From positions 62,001-126,000 of the forward strand of contig NZ_JANFAU010000005.1 in the NCBI RefSeq assembly GCF_026130605.1: DNA of 64,000 bases, in the 5' to 3' direction. Shown here piece after piece: positions 8,832-17,436 of this stretch; position 1 is the stretch's first letter, and each line of letters starts with the position of its first letter. The notes beneath the pieces were generated by a model. That model had not been told where the DNA came from, ran no database searches, and saw only the letters and a list, made by a program, of their open reading frames with translations. A program made the position numbers and the translations under genes. Source of the stretch: Sphingomonas lycopersici. GTDB lineage: Bacteria; Pseudomonadota; Alphaproteobacteria; Sphingomonadales; Sphingomonadaceae.

Positions 8832-9742
8832 GCCCCATCCACAGCTTTGGCGTCTGCCGCTTTCTTGTTGTCGGCAGCGGCGCTCTTGGCGGTCACCCCG
8901 CCAAGCGAATGGCCGGTGGTGAGATCGTTCTGCGCATGCGCGAAATGATGCATGTGGAACACCGCATCCATCGCGGTGCGCTTGCCGCGCAGATCCTCGA
9001 CATGGTTGAACGCCTGCTTGGTCAGCCACAGCCCGAGCCGCTGCTGCACCGCGAGCTTCTGCGCCCAATCCGACACCGCATCGCGCAATTCGGCGCGCGA
9101 CACGATCTTGTTGACCATCCCGAAGCTATAGGCGCGTTCGGCCGGCAAACGCTCGCCGAGCAGCAGGAATTCCTTGGCGACGCGCGGCGGCAGCTCGAAC
9201 CCGTGGGCGAAATATTCGACCCCGGGGATGCCCATCAGTTTCTGCACCGGATCCTGGAAAAAGGCGTCGTCGGTGGCGATGATCAGATCGCACACCCAGG
9301 CGAGCATTAGCCCGCCCGCGACGCACGCGCCCTGCACCATCGCGATCGTCGGCTTGGGAATGTCGCGCCAGCGGCGGCACATGCCGAGATAGACTTCCTG
9401 CTCGCGGGTATAGAGCAGTTCCGCGGCGGGCTTGTTGGTGTGATCGGCGTACAGCAGCTTGCGATCGAAGCTCTTGTGCAGATCGCGCCCCGGGGTGCCG
9501 ATATCGTGCCCGGCGGAGAAATGCTTCCCCTCCCCGCCCAGCACGATCACCCGCACCGCATCGTCGTCGGTCGCGCGGCGGAAGGCGTCGTCCAGCGCAT
9601 AGGTCATCTGACTGTTCTGCGCATTGTTGAACGTCGGCCGGTTCATCATCACCCAGGCGACGCCATTCTCGACCGTATAGGTGACGGGCGTGTCGGTTTC
9701 GTAGGTGATATCGACCTGCTGCGGGGTGACGAGATCGCTCAT
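8828..9742 (-). CDS. Enoyl-CoA hydratase/isomerase family protein
   Basis: Crotonase-fold enzyme of 304 residues, longer than echA20 because of an insert after the first oxyanion strand (GKHFSAGHDIGTPGRDLH) and an Ala/Lys-rich C-terminal tail (AAADNKKAADAKAVDGA). The second oxyanion segment is VQGACVAGGLMLAWVCDL. The start is the ATG at 9742: an AAAGGG ribosome-binding site lies 7 bases upstream on the minus strand, whereas extending to 9748 would use a TTG. It lies between ipdB (2-base gap) and ipdC (ATGA overlap). Actinobacterial ipdABC loci lack a second crotonase at this spot, so its step is uncertain; hydration of an enoyl-CoA formed by the acyl-CoA dehydrogenase pair is the simplest guess. 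Confidence 0.85.
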   Translation of the reverse strand: MSDLVTPQQVDITYETDTPVTYTVENGVAWVMMNRPTFNNAQNSQMTYALDDAFRRATDDDAVRVIVLGGEGKHFSAGHDIGTPGRDLHKSFDRKLLYADHTNKPAAELLYTREQEVYLGMCRRWRDIPKPTIAMVQGACVAGGLMLAWVCDLIIATDDAFFQDPVQKLMGIPGVEYFAHGFELPPRVAKEFLLLGERLPAERAYSFGMVNKIVSRAELRDAVSDWAQKLAVQQRLGLWLTKQAFNHVEDLRGKRTAMDAVFHMHHFAHAQNDLTTGHSLGGVTAKSAAADNKKAADAKAVDGA

Positions 9743-9744
9743 GT

Positions 9745-10545
9745 TCAAGCCCTTTCGCGGATGCCGGCCGGATTGCCCTTGATCACCCCGGCGCGGATGT
9801 CGTGCGGATCGAGGCGGCGGATGATCGCAAGCTGCTCCGCGGTCGGCGCCGGCGTTTCACGCACCTCGTCGGCCACCGCCAACGGGAAACCGGTTGCTTC
9901 CTGCACCTCGTCGAGCGTGACGCCGGGGTGGAGCGAGACGACGCGGATCGCATGATCCGGCCCACCGAAATCCATCACCGCGAGATCGGTGACGATCAGC
10001 CGCAGGTCGAGGTGATCGGTGTTGACGCCTTTGGTCCGCGCGGGATTGTAGCCGACGCTGGAGACCATATCGACCTCGCCCTCGACGAACACGCGCTTCG
10101 AATGCTGCGGCAGGAACATCGAGTTGATGTGGCTGATGCTGTTGCCCGGAAAGCCGCGCGCGCCGAGCATCTGCACCTTGGGCTGCCGATAATCCGGCCC
10201 GAGGCACGAGATGTTGGTCTGGCCGAAGCGATCGAGTTGGGTCGGGGTGACCATCGCGTGGCGCTTGCCCGACCACACCGCGGCGTCGAAGAAGCGCGAG
10301 AACGGGAGGTAACCGGCGAAGCGTGGCTTGTAATCGCCGCGCGGGCCGAGCGGCACCGGCTCCTCGACGAGGAACGCCTCGCCGTCGGTCATCATCAATT
10401 CGGGGGTGTGGGTCAGCTTGGCGAGCCCCGCGGCGATGCGCGGGATCGGGCCGATACCGGTGGCGACGACCTCGCCATTGCCGCGCCACGCCTCGGAACA
10501 GGCGACGATCAGCAGTTCGGCGAGGGTGAAATCGGAAGCGCTCAT
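9745..10545 (-). CDS. ipdB: IpdB, beta subunit of the ring-C CoA hydrolase
   Basis: Class I CoA-transferase-fold protein of 266 residues (MSASDFTLAELLIVACSEAWRG, then GIGPIPRIAAGLAKLTHTPELMMTDGEA split over the fold). With IpdA it forms the heterodimer that hydrolytically opens the last steroid ring (COCHEA-CoA hydrolase) rather than transferring CoA. FDAAVWSGKRHAMVTPTQLD and the TDLAVMDF stretch fit the IpdB group as I recall it. It follows ipdA but is separated from it by a 193-base spacer holding a 31-bp inverted repeat, the only large gap inside this operon. Downstream it is 2 bases from the next crotonase. Confidence 0.87.
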   Translation of the reverse strand: MSASDFTLAELLIVACSEAWRGNGEVVATGIGPIPRIAAGLAKLTHTPELMMTDGEAFLVEEPVPLGPRGDYKPRFAGYLPFSRFFDAAVWSGKRHAMVTPTQLDRFGQTNISCLGPDYRQPKVQMLGARGFPGNSISHINSMFLPQHSKRVFVEGEVDMVSSVGYNPARTKGVNTDHLDLRLIVTDLAVMDFGGPDHAIRVVSLHPGVTLDEVQEATGFPLAVADEVRETPAPTAEQLAIIRRLDPHDIRAGVIKGNPAGIRERA

Positions 10546-10608
10546 GCTTCGCCTCTTTTATAATCGGTTCGAAAAATGTGCCGGGGAGCGCCCCTGCCCA
10601 TCGATCTC

Positions 10609-10706
10609 CCGTCATTCCCGCGAAGGCGGGAATCCATTCGCGCCGGCGTCGCGGCAAGAGCCCATAGGCCAGCCAGAATGGATTCCCGCCTTCGCGGGAA
10701 TGACGG
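10609..10706. repeat. Inverted-repeat element, 31-bp arms, between ipdA and ipdB
   Basis: Arms at 10609-10639 and 10676-10706 are perfect reverse complements, beginning CCGTCATTCCCGCGAAGG, with 36 bases between. The same arm sequence recurs between hsaA and hsaD (16499-16593), and a shorter relative lies at 40574-40599. This is a dispersed REP-like intergenic palindrome. As RNA it would form a long stem inside the ipdA-ipdB message and may act as a stability or attenuation element. Confidence 0.9.
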
Positions 10707-10738
10707 GGAGAGGTTGAGCTGCATCTCCAAACGCTTCG

Positions 10739-11620
10739 TTAGAAGATCGGCAGCGGCAGGCTGGCGATCTTCTCGCCGCCGACGCGCTCCAGATAGGCTT
10801 CCTCCCCCGCAGCGATATCGGCGTTGAGGCGATCCCAGCCGCCTTCCTCGCCCGCCGCCGCGGCATAGGATTTGAAATAGCCCATGTCCCAGCCATAGGC
10901 CGGGGGCATCGACGTCGGATGCGCGCCGAAGCGCGCAGGGATCACCCCCGTCACGAAGCAGCGCTCGAAGATCGACGTCTTGGCGTCGGCCGGATCGGGA
11001 TAGCTTTCGTCCATCCGCTCGACCACTTCCTCCGCCGAGACATAGGCCTTGTCGGCGGCGCGGGCGAACCATTCGTCATAATAAGTATCCGGGCCGAGCG
11101 CCTGGATATTGCCGAAGCGATCGGCGCGGCTGACGTGGATCAGCGCGGCGTCGAGGCGGAGCGCCGGCATCGCCAGCAATTCCTCGCCATCGGCATAGGG
11201 CGATTTGACCGTCTTGAACCCGCCGTGGGTCATGATGTCGGTGCCGAGCCCGACGCGCGTCGGGAGGAACGGCAGCCGCATCGCCGCCGCCTTGAGCCCC
11301 CATTGCAACATCCCCTCGTCAAGCTCGAGCACGTCGATCGCGCCGCTCTCGCGCGCCTTGCGGAACCACGGCTCGAGCGGGATCGCATCGAGCGAGACGA
11401 AGCCGAAGATCAGCTTCCTGACCTTCCCCGCCGCGCACAGCAGCCCGATATCGGGGCCGCCGTAAGCGACGATCGTCAGGTCCTTGAGCGGCGAGCGCAG
11501 GATTTCGCGCACCAGCGCCATCGGCTTGCGCCGCGGGCCCCAGCCGGCGATGCCGATCGTCATTCCGTCCTTGAGCTGGCCGACGAAATCGGCCGCGGTC
11601 ATGCGCTTGTCGAAGGTCAT
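10739..11620 (-). CDS. ipdA: IpdA, alpha subunit of the ring-C CoA hydrolase
   Basis: Class I CoA-transferase-fold protein of 293 residues. It matches IpdA as I recall it: MTIGIAGWGPRRKPMALVRE at the N-terminus, YGGPDIGLLCAAGKV, GFVSLDAIPLEPWF, then the active-site region LELDEGMLQWGLKAAA, whose Glu corresponds to the catalytic glutamate of this hydrolase. The ATG at 11620 was chosen because it overlaps the hsaC stop (ATGA) and removes a stretch that does not align with the family. Together with IpdB it performs the retro-Claisen-like opening of ring C. The hsaC-ipdA adjacency joins an A/B-ring gene and a C/D-ring gene in one transcription unit. Confidence 0.9.
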   Translation of the reverse strand: MTFDKRMTAADFVGQLKDGMTIGIAGWGPRRKPMALVREILRSPLKDLTIVAYGGPDIGLLCAAGKVRKLIFGFVSLDAIPLEPWFRKARESGAIDVLELDEGMLQWGLKAAAMRLPFLPTRVGLGTDIMTHGGFKTVKSPYADGEELLAMPALRLDAALIHVSRADRFGNIQALGPDTYYDEWFARAADKAYVSAEEVVERMDESYPDPADAKTSIFERCFVTGVIPARFGAHPTSMPPAYGWDMGYFKSYAAAAGEEGGWDRLNADIAAGEEAYLERVGGEKIASLPLPIF

Positions 11621-12519
11621 CCGCCGAAATTCCAGTGATGGCCCCATTCATCCTCTTTGAGGCTGATCGTGGGGGTGAAGGTGGTCCAGTCCGGGCGGAT
11701 GCCGCCCGTGCCATATTCGATGTCGAAGCCCGACGGGGTCCGCATGTAGAAGCTGTACATCTTGTCGTTCATATGCTTGCCGAAGCTCGACGAGATGTGC
11801 GTCCCCGCGGCGATCGCGCGATCGAGCGCCTGGCCGACCGCATCGAGCGTCGGCACCTCGAACATCATGTGGATGCACCCCGACGGCGCGGGATATTCGC
11901 CCAGCGCGATGCTGTGGTGGCGCGGATTGTCGCAATGCAGGAAGTGGAAGCCGATGCCGGGATCGTCCGGCCCGCCCTGCATGAAGGCACGCATCTCGTC
12001 GCTGTCGCCGAAGCCGAGCAGATCGATATAGAAAGCGCGCGTCTCGGCGAGCTTCATCGCGGGGAGCACGACATGCCCCAGCCCCATCTCGCCCATCTCG
12101 AAATGCGGCACACCGACCGGCGAGATGAACGGCTTGCCGTCGACGATGTTGCCCCAGCCGAGTTCGAGCAGGTTGCCCGAGGGATCGTTAAGCCGCACGA
12201 ATTCGCGTAGATGGCGATCCTTCGCCTCCGCCGCGCTCGCCGGCTCGAGCGCGACGCCGGCGGCGCGCAGCTTGGCGAGGCCGGCATCATAATCGGCCTT
12301 CGAGCCATAGACCCAGCCCGCGGCGTGGAACTTGTCGGCATCGGCCTTGCGGATCAGCAGGCGGAACGGGCGCTCGTCGAAGCGCAGCCGCACCTCGTCC
12401 GCGCCGCCCTCGCCAGTGTTTTCAAGCGCGCGCGCACCGATGACCTCTTCGCCATAGCGCCGCCACGCGTCGATATCGGCCGAGTCGATGACGGCATAGG
12501 CCAATGATTTCACTGCCAT
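11617..12519 (-). CDS. hsaC: HsaC-like type I extradiol dioxygenase
   Basis: Two-domain vicinal-oxygen-chelate dioxygenase of 300 residues, the length of mycobacterial HsaC, which cleaves the catecholic ring A of 3,4-DHSA. The Fe(II) ligands fall where expected in the C-terminal domain: His149 (GLGHVVLP), His201/202 (NPRHHSIAL) and Glu268 (GFDIEYG). The conserved active-site stretch HISSSFGKHMNDKMYSFYM is present. It is the first gene of the 14-gene minus operon. The 30-bp palindrome at 12615-12644 lies 95 bases upstream of its ATG. HsaA, HsaD and HsaE, the other ring-A/B enzymes, lie in the plus operons just beyond. A 2,3-dihydroxybiphenyl dioxygenase is the nearest alternative, made less likely by the neighbours. 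Confidence 0.9.
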   Translation of the reverse strand: MAVKSLAYAVIDSADIDAWRRYGEEVIGARALENTGEGGADEVRLRFDERPFRLLIRKADADKFHAAGWVYGSKADYDAGLAKLRAAGVALEPASAAEAKDRHLREFVRLNDPSGNLLELGWGNIVDGKPFISPVGVPHFEMGEMGLGHVVLPAMKLAETRAFYIDLLGFGDSDEMRAFMQGGPDDPGIGFHFLHCDNPRHHSIALGEYPAPSGCIHMMFEVPTLDAVGQALDRAIAAGTHISSSFGKHMNDKMYSFYMRTPSGFDIEYGTGGIRPDWTTFTPTISLKEDEWGHHWNFGG

Positions 12520-12614
12520 TCGGCATACCTCTCTGGATCGGGCCTCTGAGTCGGGGCCGCTCGCGCCTCCCCTCTCACCGGCTTACCGACGCCCTTTTGC
12601 CATTTCAAGCGGAA

Positions 12615-12644
12615 TGCGCATCAATTTGCCAAAAGTAATACGCA
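12615..12644. promoter_or_regulatory. 30-bp split palindrome (putative operator) upstream of hsaC
   Basis: TGCGCAT-N16-ATACGCA, 95 bases upstream of the hsaC start. One of seven matching sites with identical 16-base spacing, all intergenic. Candidate operator for the minus 14-gene operon. Confidence 0.65.
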
Positions 12645-12664
12645 AACCGAAAGTTACGAGCCGA

Positions 12665-13447
12665 TCACTTGCCAGAGTGCGCCTTGAGGATCGCGAGGAA
12701 CGACGGCCATTCATTGCCCCCGTCCGCCGCGAGCGAGGCACCGCTGACATAGGAGGCCATCGGCGAGGCAAGGAACAACGCCGCGTCGGCGATCTCCTCC
12801 GGACGGCCGAGCCGGCGCAGCCCGAGCGTGTCGGCGATCGCGGCCTGCGCATCGGCGCTGCCATAGGTCGTCGCGACATCCTCGGTGGCGATATAGCCGA
12901 CGATGATCGAATTGAGCCGCACGGTCGGCCCCCATTCCTGCGCGAGGCTGCGGGTGAGCTGGACCAGCCCCGCCTTGGCCGCGGCATAGACCGCGGTGCC
13001 TGGCGAGGGGCGGGTCGCGGAGACGCTGGCGATGTTGACGATCGCCCCGCCATTGGCCTGCATCCAGCGATGCGCCGCCTGCGCGACATAGAGCGGCCCG
13101 AGCAGATTGAGCGCGATGACCCGCTCGGCGAAGCGCGGGCTGGCGGTGGCGGCGTCGCTTTCGGGCGAGCCGCCGGCATTGTTGATCACCGCGTCGATCC
13201 GGCCGTGCGCGGCGCCAATCGCATCGATCGCGGCGCGCACCGCCTCGGGATCGCGCACGTCGCACGCCTGAAATTCATAGCCGAGCGATTCGACCGGGAC
13301 GCTGCGGCCGAAGCCGATCACCGTCGCCCCCGCCGCGGCGAAACGCGTCGCGATCGCGCGGCCGATGCCCCGGCTCGCCCCCGTGACGACCACCACGCGG
13401 CCTGCGAAATTCAGCGGATCGACCGACATTCCCTGCGCATCCTCCAT
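12665..13447 (-). CDS. Short-chain dehydrogenase/reductase
   Basis: Classical SDR of up to 260 residues. Cofactor turn VVVTGASRGIGRAIA, then INNAGGSPES, and active site NIASVSA...YAAAKAG. The substrate loop ends in SYVSGASLAADGGNEW. Two starts are possible: ATG at 13447, or an internal ATG at 13429 giving MSVDPLNFAGRV, which fits the family better and has GGAGG 11 bases upstream. It is transcribed alone between the hsaC operon promoter and the divergent fadD3. The operator at 13610-13639 sits in the 209-base divergent region and could control both. The context suggests a hydroxysteroid or 3-hydroxyacyl-CoA substrate, but nothing in the sequence decides. Confidence 0.85.
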   Translation of the reverse strand: MEDAQGMSVDPLNFAGRVVVVTGASRGIGRAIATRFAAAGATVIGFGRSVPVESLGYEFQACDVRDPEAVRAAIDAIGAAHGRIDAVINNAGGSPESDAATASPRFAERVIALNLLGPLYVAQAAHRWMQANGGAIVNIASVSATRPSPGTAVYAAAKAGLVQLTRSLAQEWGPTVRLNSIIVGYIATEDVATTYGSADAQAAIADTLGLRRLGRPEEIADAALFLASPMASYVSGASLAADGGNEWPSFLAILKAHSGK

Positions 13448-13609
13448 CCTGGCCGATCCCCGTCGTTGCCCGGTTTCCCGCGCATTCCCATCACCATTCG
13501 GGGCTTGACCGACATGGCGACGGCGGGCGGCCTATACCGGCCGATTCCGGCCCCATCCTCGCGTCGCGCAACAAGATAGTCGAAGCGAGTCGATAGGCAA
13601 TGTACAATT

Positions 13610-13639
13610 TGCGTAGCCTGATGCTATTTTGACTACGCA
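13610..13639. promoter_or_regulatory. 30-bp perfect split palindrome (putative operator) upstream of fadD3
   Basis: TGCGTAG-N16-CTACGCA: both 7-base arms are exact reverse complements, making this the best of the seven sites. It ends 17 bases before the fadD3 GTG, so a bound protein would block the promoter or ribosome-binding site, suggesting repression. It lies between divergent genes (SDR at 13447 and fadD3). Confidence 0.7.
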
Positions 13640-13656
13640 TACTAGAGGATGAGCCT

Positions 13657-15159
13657 GTGGCCGAATCTGAGCCGATGACCATTACCGCCGTCGCAGAAGC
13701 CGCCGCGCGCCGTTTCGGCGACCAGCCGGCGATCGTTGACGGCGCGCGCATTGTGACCTTCGCCGGCCTGTGGGCCGAATCGCAGAAGATCGCGCGCGCC
13801 TTCGCCGGCGCAGGGCTGGCAAAGGGCGATCGTGTCGCGATCTGGGCACCAAACAGCCCCGAATGGATCCTCGCCTGCGTCGGCGCGCAGGCCGCGGGCT
13901 GCGTGGTGGTGACGCTCAACACCCGGCTCAAGGGCAATGAAGCAGCCTATATCCTCAACAAGTCGCGTGCGCGGACGCTGCTGACCGTCCACGATTTCCT
14001 CGACACCGATTATCCGACGCTGCTCGCCGGCGAGGATCTGCCGCACCTCGAGCGCACGATCTGCTTCGGCGCCGAATGGGACGCGTTCGTCGCCACCGCG
14101 CCGGAAAGCATCGCCCTCCCCGCGATCGCCCCCGACGATGCGTGCGACATCCTGTTCACCTCGGGCACCACCGGCGACCCCAAGGGCGTCGTCGCGACCC
14201 ACGGCGCGTCGGTGCGCTCGTTCCGCACCTGGGTGAATGCGGTCGGGTTGCGCGCGGGCGACCGCTATCTGATCGTCAACCCCTTCTTCCACACCTTCGG
14301 CTATAAGGCGGGGTGGCTCGCCTGCCTGATCGCGGGGGCGACGATCTATCCGCTCGCGATCCTCGATACCAAGCGTTTGATCGACCTCGTCTCGACGCAC
14401 CGCATCAGCGTGCTGCCGGGGCCGCCGGCGATCTTCCAGACCCTGCTCGCCACCGATCTCGGCGACGCCGACCTGTCGTCGCTGCGGCTGTCGATCACCG
14501 GCGCCGCTTCGGTCCCCGCCGCGCTGATCGAGCGGATGCGCAGCGATCTGGGGATCGATACCGTGCTGACCGGTTACGGCCTCACCGAATCCGCCGGGAT
14601 CGTCTCGATCTCCGCCGCCGACGACCCGGCCGAGATCGTCGCGCGCACCGCCGGCCGCCCGATCCCCGGGATCGAGGTGCGCATCGCCGATCCCGACGAG
14701 AGCGGCGCGGGCGAGGTGCTGGTACGCGGCTTCAACGTGATGCGCGGCTATTTCGAGGACGATGGCGCGACCGCCGAGGCGATCGACTCGGACGGCTGGC
14801 TCCATACCGGCGACATCGGCCGGTTCGAGCCGGGCGGCGAGCTGGTGATCACCGACCGGATCAAGGACATGTACATTTCGGGCGGCTTCAACTGCTACCC
14901 GGCCGAAATCGAGCGCGCGTTGCAACGCCACCCCGATGTCGCGCTCGCCGCGGTGATCGGCATTCCCCACGAACGGCTGGGGGAAGTCGGCAAGGCGTTC
15001 GTCGTGCCGCGCGCCGGGCATAGGCCCGATGCCGACGAACTGCTCGTCTGGGCGCGCGCCAACATGGCCAATTACAAAGCGCCGCGCAGCATCGAGATCG
15101 TCGAGGCGCTCCCACTCAACGCATCGGGCAAGGTGCAGAAATTTGCATTGCGCCCCTGA
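13657..15159 (+). CDS. fadD3: FadD3-like acyl-CoA synthetase
   Basis: Adenylate-forming CoA ligase of 500 residues, close to the 503 of FadD3, which activates the C/D-ring propanoate HIP and gates the second half of steroid degradation. Motif A5 region VLTGYGLTESAG, P-loop LFTSGTTGDPKGVV (residues about 165-178), the hinge GWLHTGDIGRF, and A10 lysine region LPLNASGKVQKFAL. The start is a GTG with AGAGGA 8 bases upstream; no in-frame ATG fits better. It is divergently placed from the SDR at 12665-13447. Assignment to FadD3 rests on length and neighbours (ipdAB, ipdC, echA20, fadA6); a medium-chain or aromatic acid substrate is not excluded by motifs. Confidence 0.82.
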   Translation: MAESEPMTITAVAEAAARRFGDQPAIVDGARIVTFAGLWAESQKIARAFAGAGLAKGDRVAIWAPNSPEWILACVGAQAAGCVVVTLNTRLKGNEAAYILNKSRARTLLTVHDFLDTDYPTLLAGEDLPHLERTICFGAEWDAFVATAPESIALPAIAPDDACDILFTSGTTGDPKGVVATHGASVRSFRTWVNAVGLRAGDRYLIVNPFFHTFGYKAGWLACLIAGATIYPLAILDTKRLIDLVSTHRISVLPGPPAIFQTLLATDLGDADLSSLRLSITGAASVPAALIERMRSDLGIDTVLTGYGLTESAGIVSISAADDPAEIVARTAGRPIPGIEVRIADPDESGAGEVLVRGFNVMRGYFEDDGATAEAIDSDGWLHTGDIGRFEPGGELVITDRIKDMYISGGFNCYPAEIERALQRHPDVALAAVIGIPHERLGEVGKAFVVPRAGHRPDADELLVWARANMANYKAPRSIEIVEALPLNASGKVQKFALRP

Positions 15160-15175
15160 ATCCGGATTGACGGCT

Positions 15176-15205
15176 TGCGTAGCCAAATATAGTTTTCATT
15201 ACGAA
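15176..15205. promoter_or_regulatory. 30-bp split palindrome (putative operator) upstream of hsaA
   Basis: TGCGTAG-N16-TTACGAA, 61 bases upstream of the hsaA ATG and just after the fadD3 stop. Same spacing as the six other sites. Marks a separate, co-regulated promoter for the hsaA-D-E unit. Confidence 0.65.
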
Positions 15206-15266
15206 TATCGAACTTTCAGCCTCGATTTCTCCGCGACAAGCGCAGATAGCGGGCAAGGAGACTATA

Positions 15267-16472
15267 ATGGCGACAGCCGCACAACAGGCGAGCGCACGCA
15301 TTCCGAGCGGTGAGGAACTGATCGAGCGCGCGCGGGCGATGATCCCCGCGCTCAAGGCGCGCGCCGCGCAGGCGACCGCACAGCGCCGCATCCCCGACGA
15401 GACGATCGCCGAGATGCAAGCCGCGGGGTTCTTCCGCATCCTCCAGCCCAAGCGCTGGGGCGGCTATGAGATGCACCCCAATATATTCTTCGAGGTGCAG
15501 AAATTGCTCGCCGAGGGCTGCATGTCGACCGGCTGGGTCTATGGCGTGGTCGGCGGCCACCCCTATGAGCTCGCGCTGTTCCACAATCAGGCGCAGCAGG
15601 AAGTGTGGGGCGAGAATGACGCGACGCTCGTCTCCTCCTCCTATCAGCCGGTGGGCAAGGTCGAGCGGACCGAAGGCGGTTTCTATCTTTCGGGGCAATG
15701 GGGCTTTTCGAGCGGGTCGGAACATTGCGAATGGGTGCTGCTCGGCGCGATGATCCCGCCCGCCAAGGAAGGCGATGCGCCCGATATGCGCACCTTCCTC
15801 GTCCCGCGCAGCGATTATCAGATCAAGGACACCTGGCATGTCTTCGGGCTGCAGGGCACCGGCAGCCAGGATATCGTGGTCGACCGCGCCTTCGTCCCCG
15901 AGCATCGCACCCACAAGGCGAGCGATGGCTTCCTGTGCACCAATCCGGGGCAGGTCGAGAATGACGCGCCAATGTATCGCCTGCCCTGGGCGCAGGTGTT
16001 CGTGCGGCTCGTCTCCAGCGCCGCGCTGGGCGGCGCCAAGGCGGCGACCAAAAGCGCGATCGAGATCATGAAGACGCGCATCTCGACCAACACCGGCAAG
16101 GCTTCCAAGGCCGATCCGCTGCTGCAGAATGCGATCGCCAGGGCCTGGGCCGAGATCGACGAGATGGAAGCGGTGCTGGCGCGCAATTTCAACGCGATGA
16201 TCGCGCATGCCGAGGCGGGCGAGCCGATCCCGATGGAGGAGCGCACGTTGTTCCGCTTCCAGTCGGGCTCGGTGGTGCGGCGCTGCGCCGCGCTGGTCGA
16301 CGGGCTGCTGCCGCTGCTCGGCGGGCGCGCGATCTATATGTCGAGCCCGGTGATCCAGCCGTGGCTCGATCTCCACGCGGCGCGGGCGCATGTCGCGAAC
16401 GATCCGAATAACTTCGGGCCGGATGTGGTCAACGCGCTGCTCGGCGAGCCGCCGAGCTTCATGTTCCTCTGA
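15267..16472 (+). CDS. hsaA: HsaA-like flavin-dependent monooxygenase (oxygenase component)
   Basis: Acyl-CoA-dehydrogenase-fold monooxygenase of 401 residues that uses reduced flavin from a partner reductase to hydroxylate the phenolic 3-HSA to the catechol 3,4-DHSA. Signature stretches: ELIERARAMIPALKARAAQA, MQAAGFFRILQPKRWGG, GCMSTGWVYGVVGGHPYELA and SGQWGFSSGSEHCEWVLLGA. These belong to the HsaA/HpaB-type class D group rather than true dehydrogenases. The start has GGAG 8-9 bases upstream. The reductase HsaB of the flavin-reductase family is not in the window; the FMN reductase at 25127-25732 is one possible substitute. The next genes are hsaD and hsaE, after a 148-base gap with an inverted repeat. 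Confidence 0.88.
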   Translation: MATAAQQASARIPSGEELIERARAMIPALKARAAQATAQRRIPDETIAEMQAAGFFRILQPKRWGGYEMHPNIFFEVQKLLAEGCMSTGWVYGVVGGHPYELALFHNQAQQEVWGENDATLVSSSYQPVGKVERTEGGFYLSGQWGFSSGSEHCEWVLLGAMIPPAKEGDAPDMRTFLVPRSDYQIKDTWHVFGLQGTGSQDIVVDRAFVPEHRTHKASDGFLCTNPGQVENDAPMYRLPWAQVFVRLVSSAALGGAKAATKSAIEIMKTRISTNTGKASKADPLLQNAIARAWAEIDEMEAVLARNFNAMIAHAEAGEPIPMEERTLFRFQSGSVVRRCAALVDGLLPLLGGRAIYMSSPVIQPWLDLHAARAHVANDPNNFGPDVVNALLGEPPSFMFL

Positions 16473-16498
16473 GCGATGATTTGAGAAGAAACCTTCTT

Positions 16499-16593
16499 CG
16501 TCATTCCCGCGAAGGCGGGAATCCAGATGCGCTGCCGTTGCGATTTTATCGCAAGAACCTGGGTGAATGGATTCCCGCCTTCGCGGGAATGGC
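16499..16593. repeat. Inverted-repeat element between hsaA and hsaD
   Basis: Arms at 16499-16525 and 16568-16593 (CGTCATTCCCGCGAAGGCGG and its complement with one mismatch) repeat the element found between ipdA and ipdB at 10609-10706. It lies within an otherwise compact operon, so it would be transcribed as a long hairpin separating hsaA from hsaD. Confidence 0.88.
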
Positions 16594-16620
16594 GGGATAG
16601 AAAAAAACGGAGTGGATCGA

Positions 16621-17436
16621 ATGGCCAACGACGTGAAGCGTACGATCTACAAGGTCGCCGGCGGATATGAGATTTCGATCGCCGAGACGGGCAGCGGGCC
16701 GGCGGTGGTGTTCGTCCACGGCAGCGGGCCGGGCGCGTCGGGCTATTCCAATTTCAAGCAGAATATCGCCGCCTTCGTCGACGCGGGTTACCGCGTCCTG
16801 CTCCCCGACATGATCGGTTACGGCGATTCATCGAAGCCCGAGGGCATCGACTATACGCTCGCGCTGTTCACCGACACTTTGTACGACGCGCTCGTCCAGG
16901 CCGGGGTGACCAAAGCGGTGCTGGTCGGCAATTCGCTCGGCGGCGGGGTCGCGATCCAGATGTCGCTCGATCATCCCGGTTTCGCCGAGAAACTGGTGCT
17001 GATGGCGCCCGGCTGTATCGAGGAACTGCCGGTCTATTTCGCGATGCCGGGGATCGCCAAGATGGTCGGCGATTTCACCAGCCCCGATTTCACGCTCGAC
17101 GATCAGCGCAAGCTCGTCTCGAACCTCGTCTATGACGCATCGGTGATCACCGATGCTTTGGTCGCGGAACGCTATGCGGTCGCGCGCACCCAGCCCAAGG
17201 ACGTGCTGGCGCGGATGCGCACCCCCAATCTCGCGCCGCGGCTCGGCGAATTGCCGATGCCGATCATCGGCTTCTGGGGCCAGAATGACGAATTCTGCCC
17301 CGCTTCGGGGGCGCAGCGCTTCCTCGACGCCTGCCCCGATGCGCGCTTCATGATCTTCAACAAGGTCGGGCATTGGGTGCAGGTCGAACGCACCGCCGAG
17401 TTCAACCGTTACGCACTGGATTTTCTGCGTGGCTGA
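16621..17436 (+). CDS. hsaD: HsaD-like meta-cleavage product hydrolase
   Basis: Alpha/beta hydrolase of 271 residues that hydrolyses the C-C bond of the ring-cleavage product 4,9-DSHA. Oxyanion motif HGSGPGASGYSNF, nucleophile Ser105 in LVGNSLGGGVAIQ, Asp223 (WGQNDEFCP) and His251 (KVGHWVQVER). The GHWVQVE block and overall layout match HsaD/BphD/MhpC hydrolases. I place the start at the ATG at 16621 (MANDVKRTIYKV); the frame is open upstream through the repeat at 16499-16593, but that stretch does not resemble protein. The stop overlaps the hsaE GTG by 8 bases, so the two are translationally coupled. Confidence 0.9.
   Translation: MANDVKRTIYKVAGGYEISIAETGSGPAVVFVHGSGPGASGYSNFKQNIAAFVDAGYRVLLPDMIGYGDSSKPEGIDYTLALFTDTLYDALVQAGVTKAVLVGNSLGGGVAIQMSLDHPGFAEKLVLMAPGCIEELPVYFAMPGIAKMVGDFTSPDFTLDDQRKLVSNLVYDASVITDALVAERYAVARTQPKDVLARMRTPNLAPRLGELPMPIIGFWGQNDEFCPASGAQRFLDACPDARFMIFNKVGHWVQVERTAEFNRYALDFLRG

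Noticed and set aside
10609..10706. Direct and inverted copies of GTCATTCCCGCG considered as a CRISPR array
   Set aside because: There are only two arms, in opposite orientation, with one 36-base interval; the same arms recur singly elsewhere. No cas genes are present. It is a dispersed palindrome.
15176..15205. Operator arms read as -35/-10 promoter boxes or as an EcfG (GGAAC-N-CGTT) promoter
   Set aside because: The arms are symmetric (reverse complements, perfect at 13610-13639) and occur at widely varying distances from start codons (13 to 106 bases). The EcfG core GGAAC is absent.
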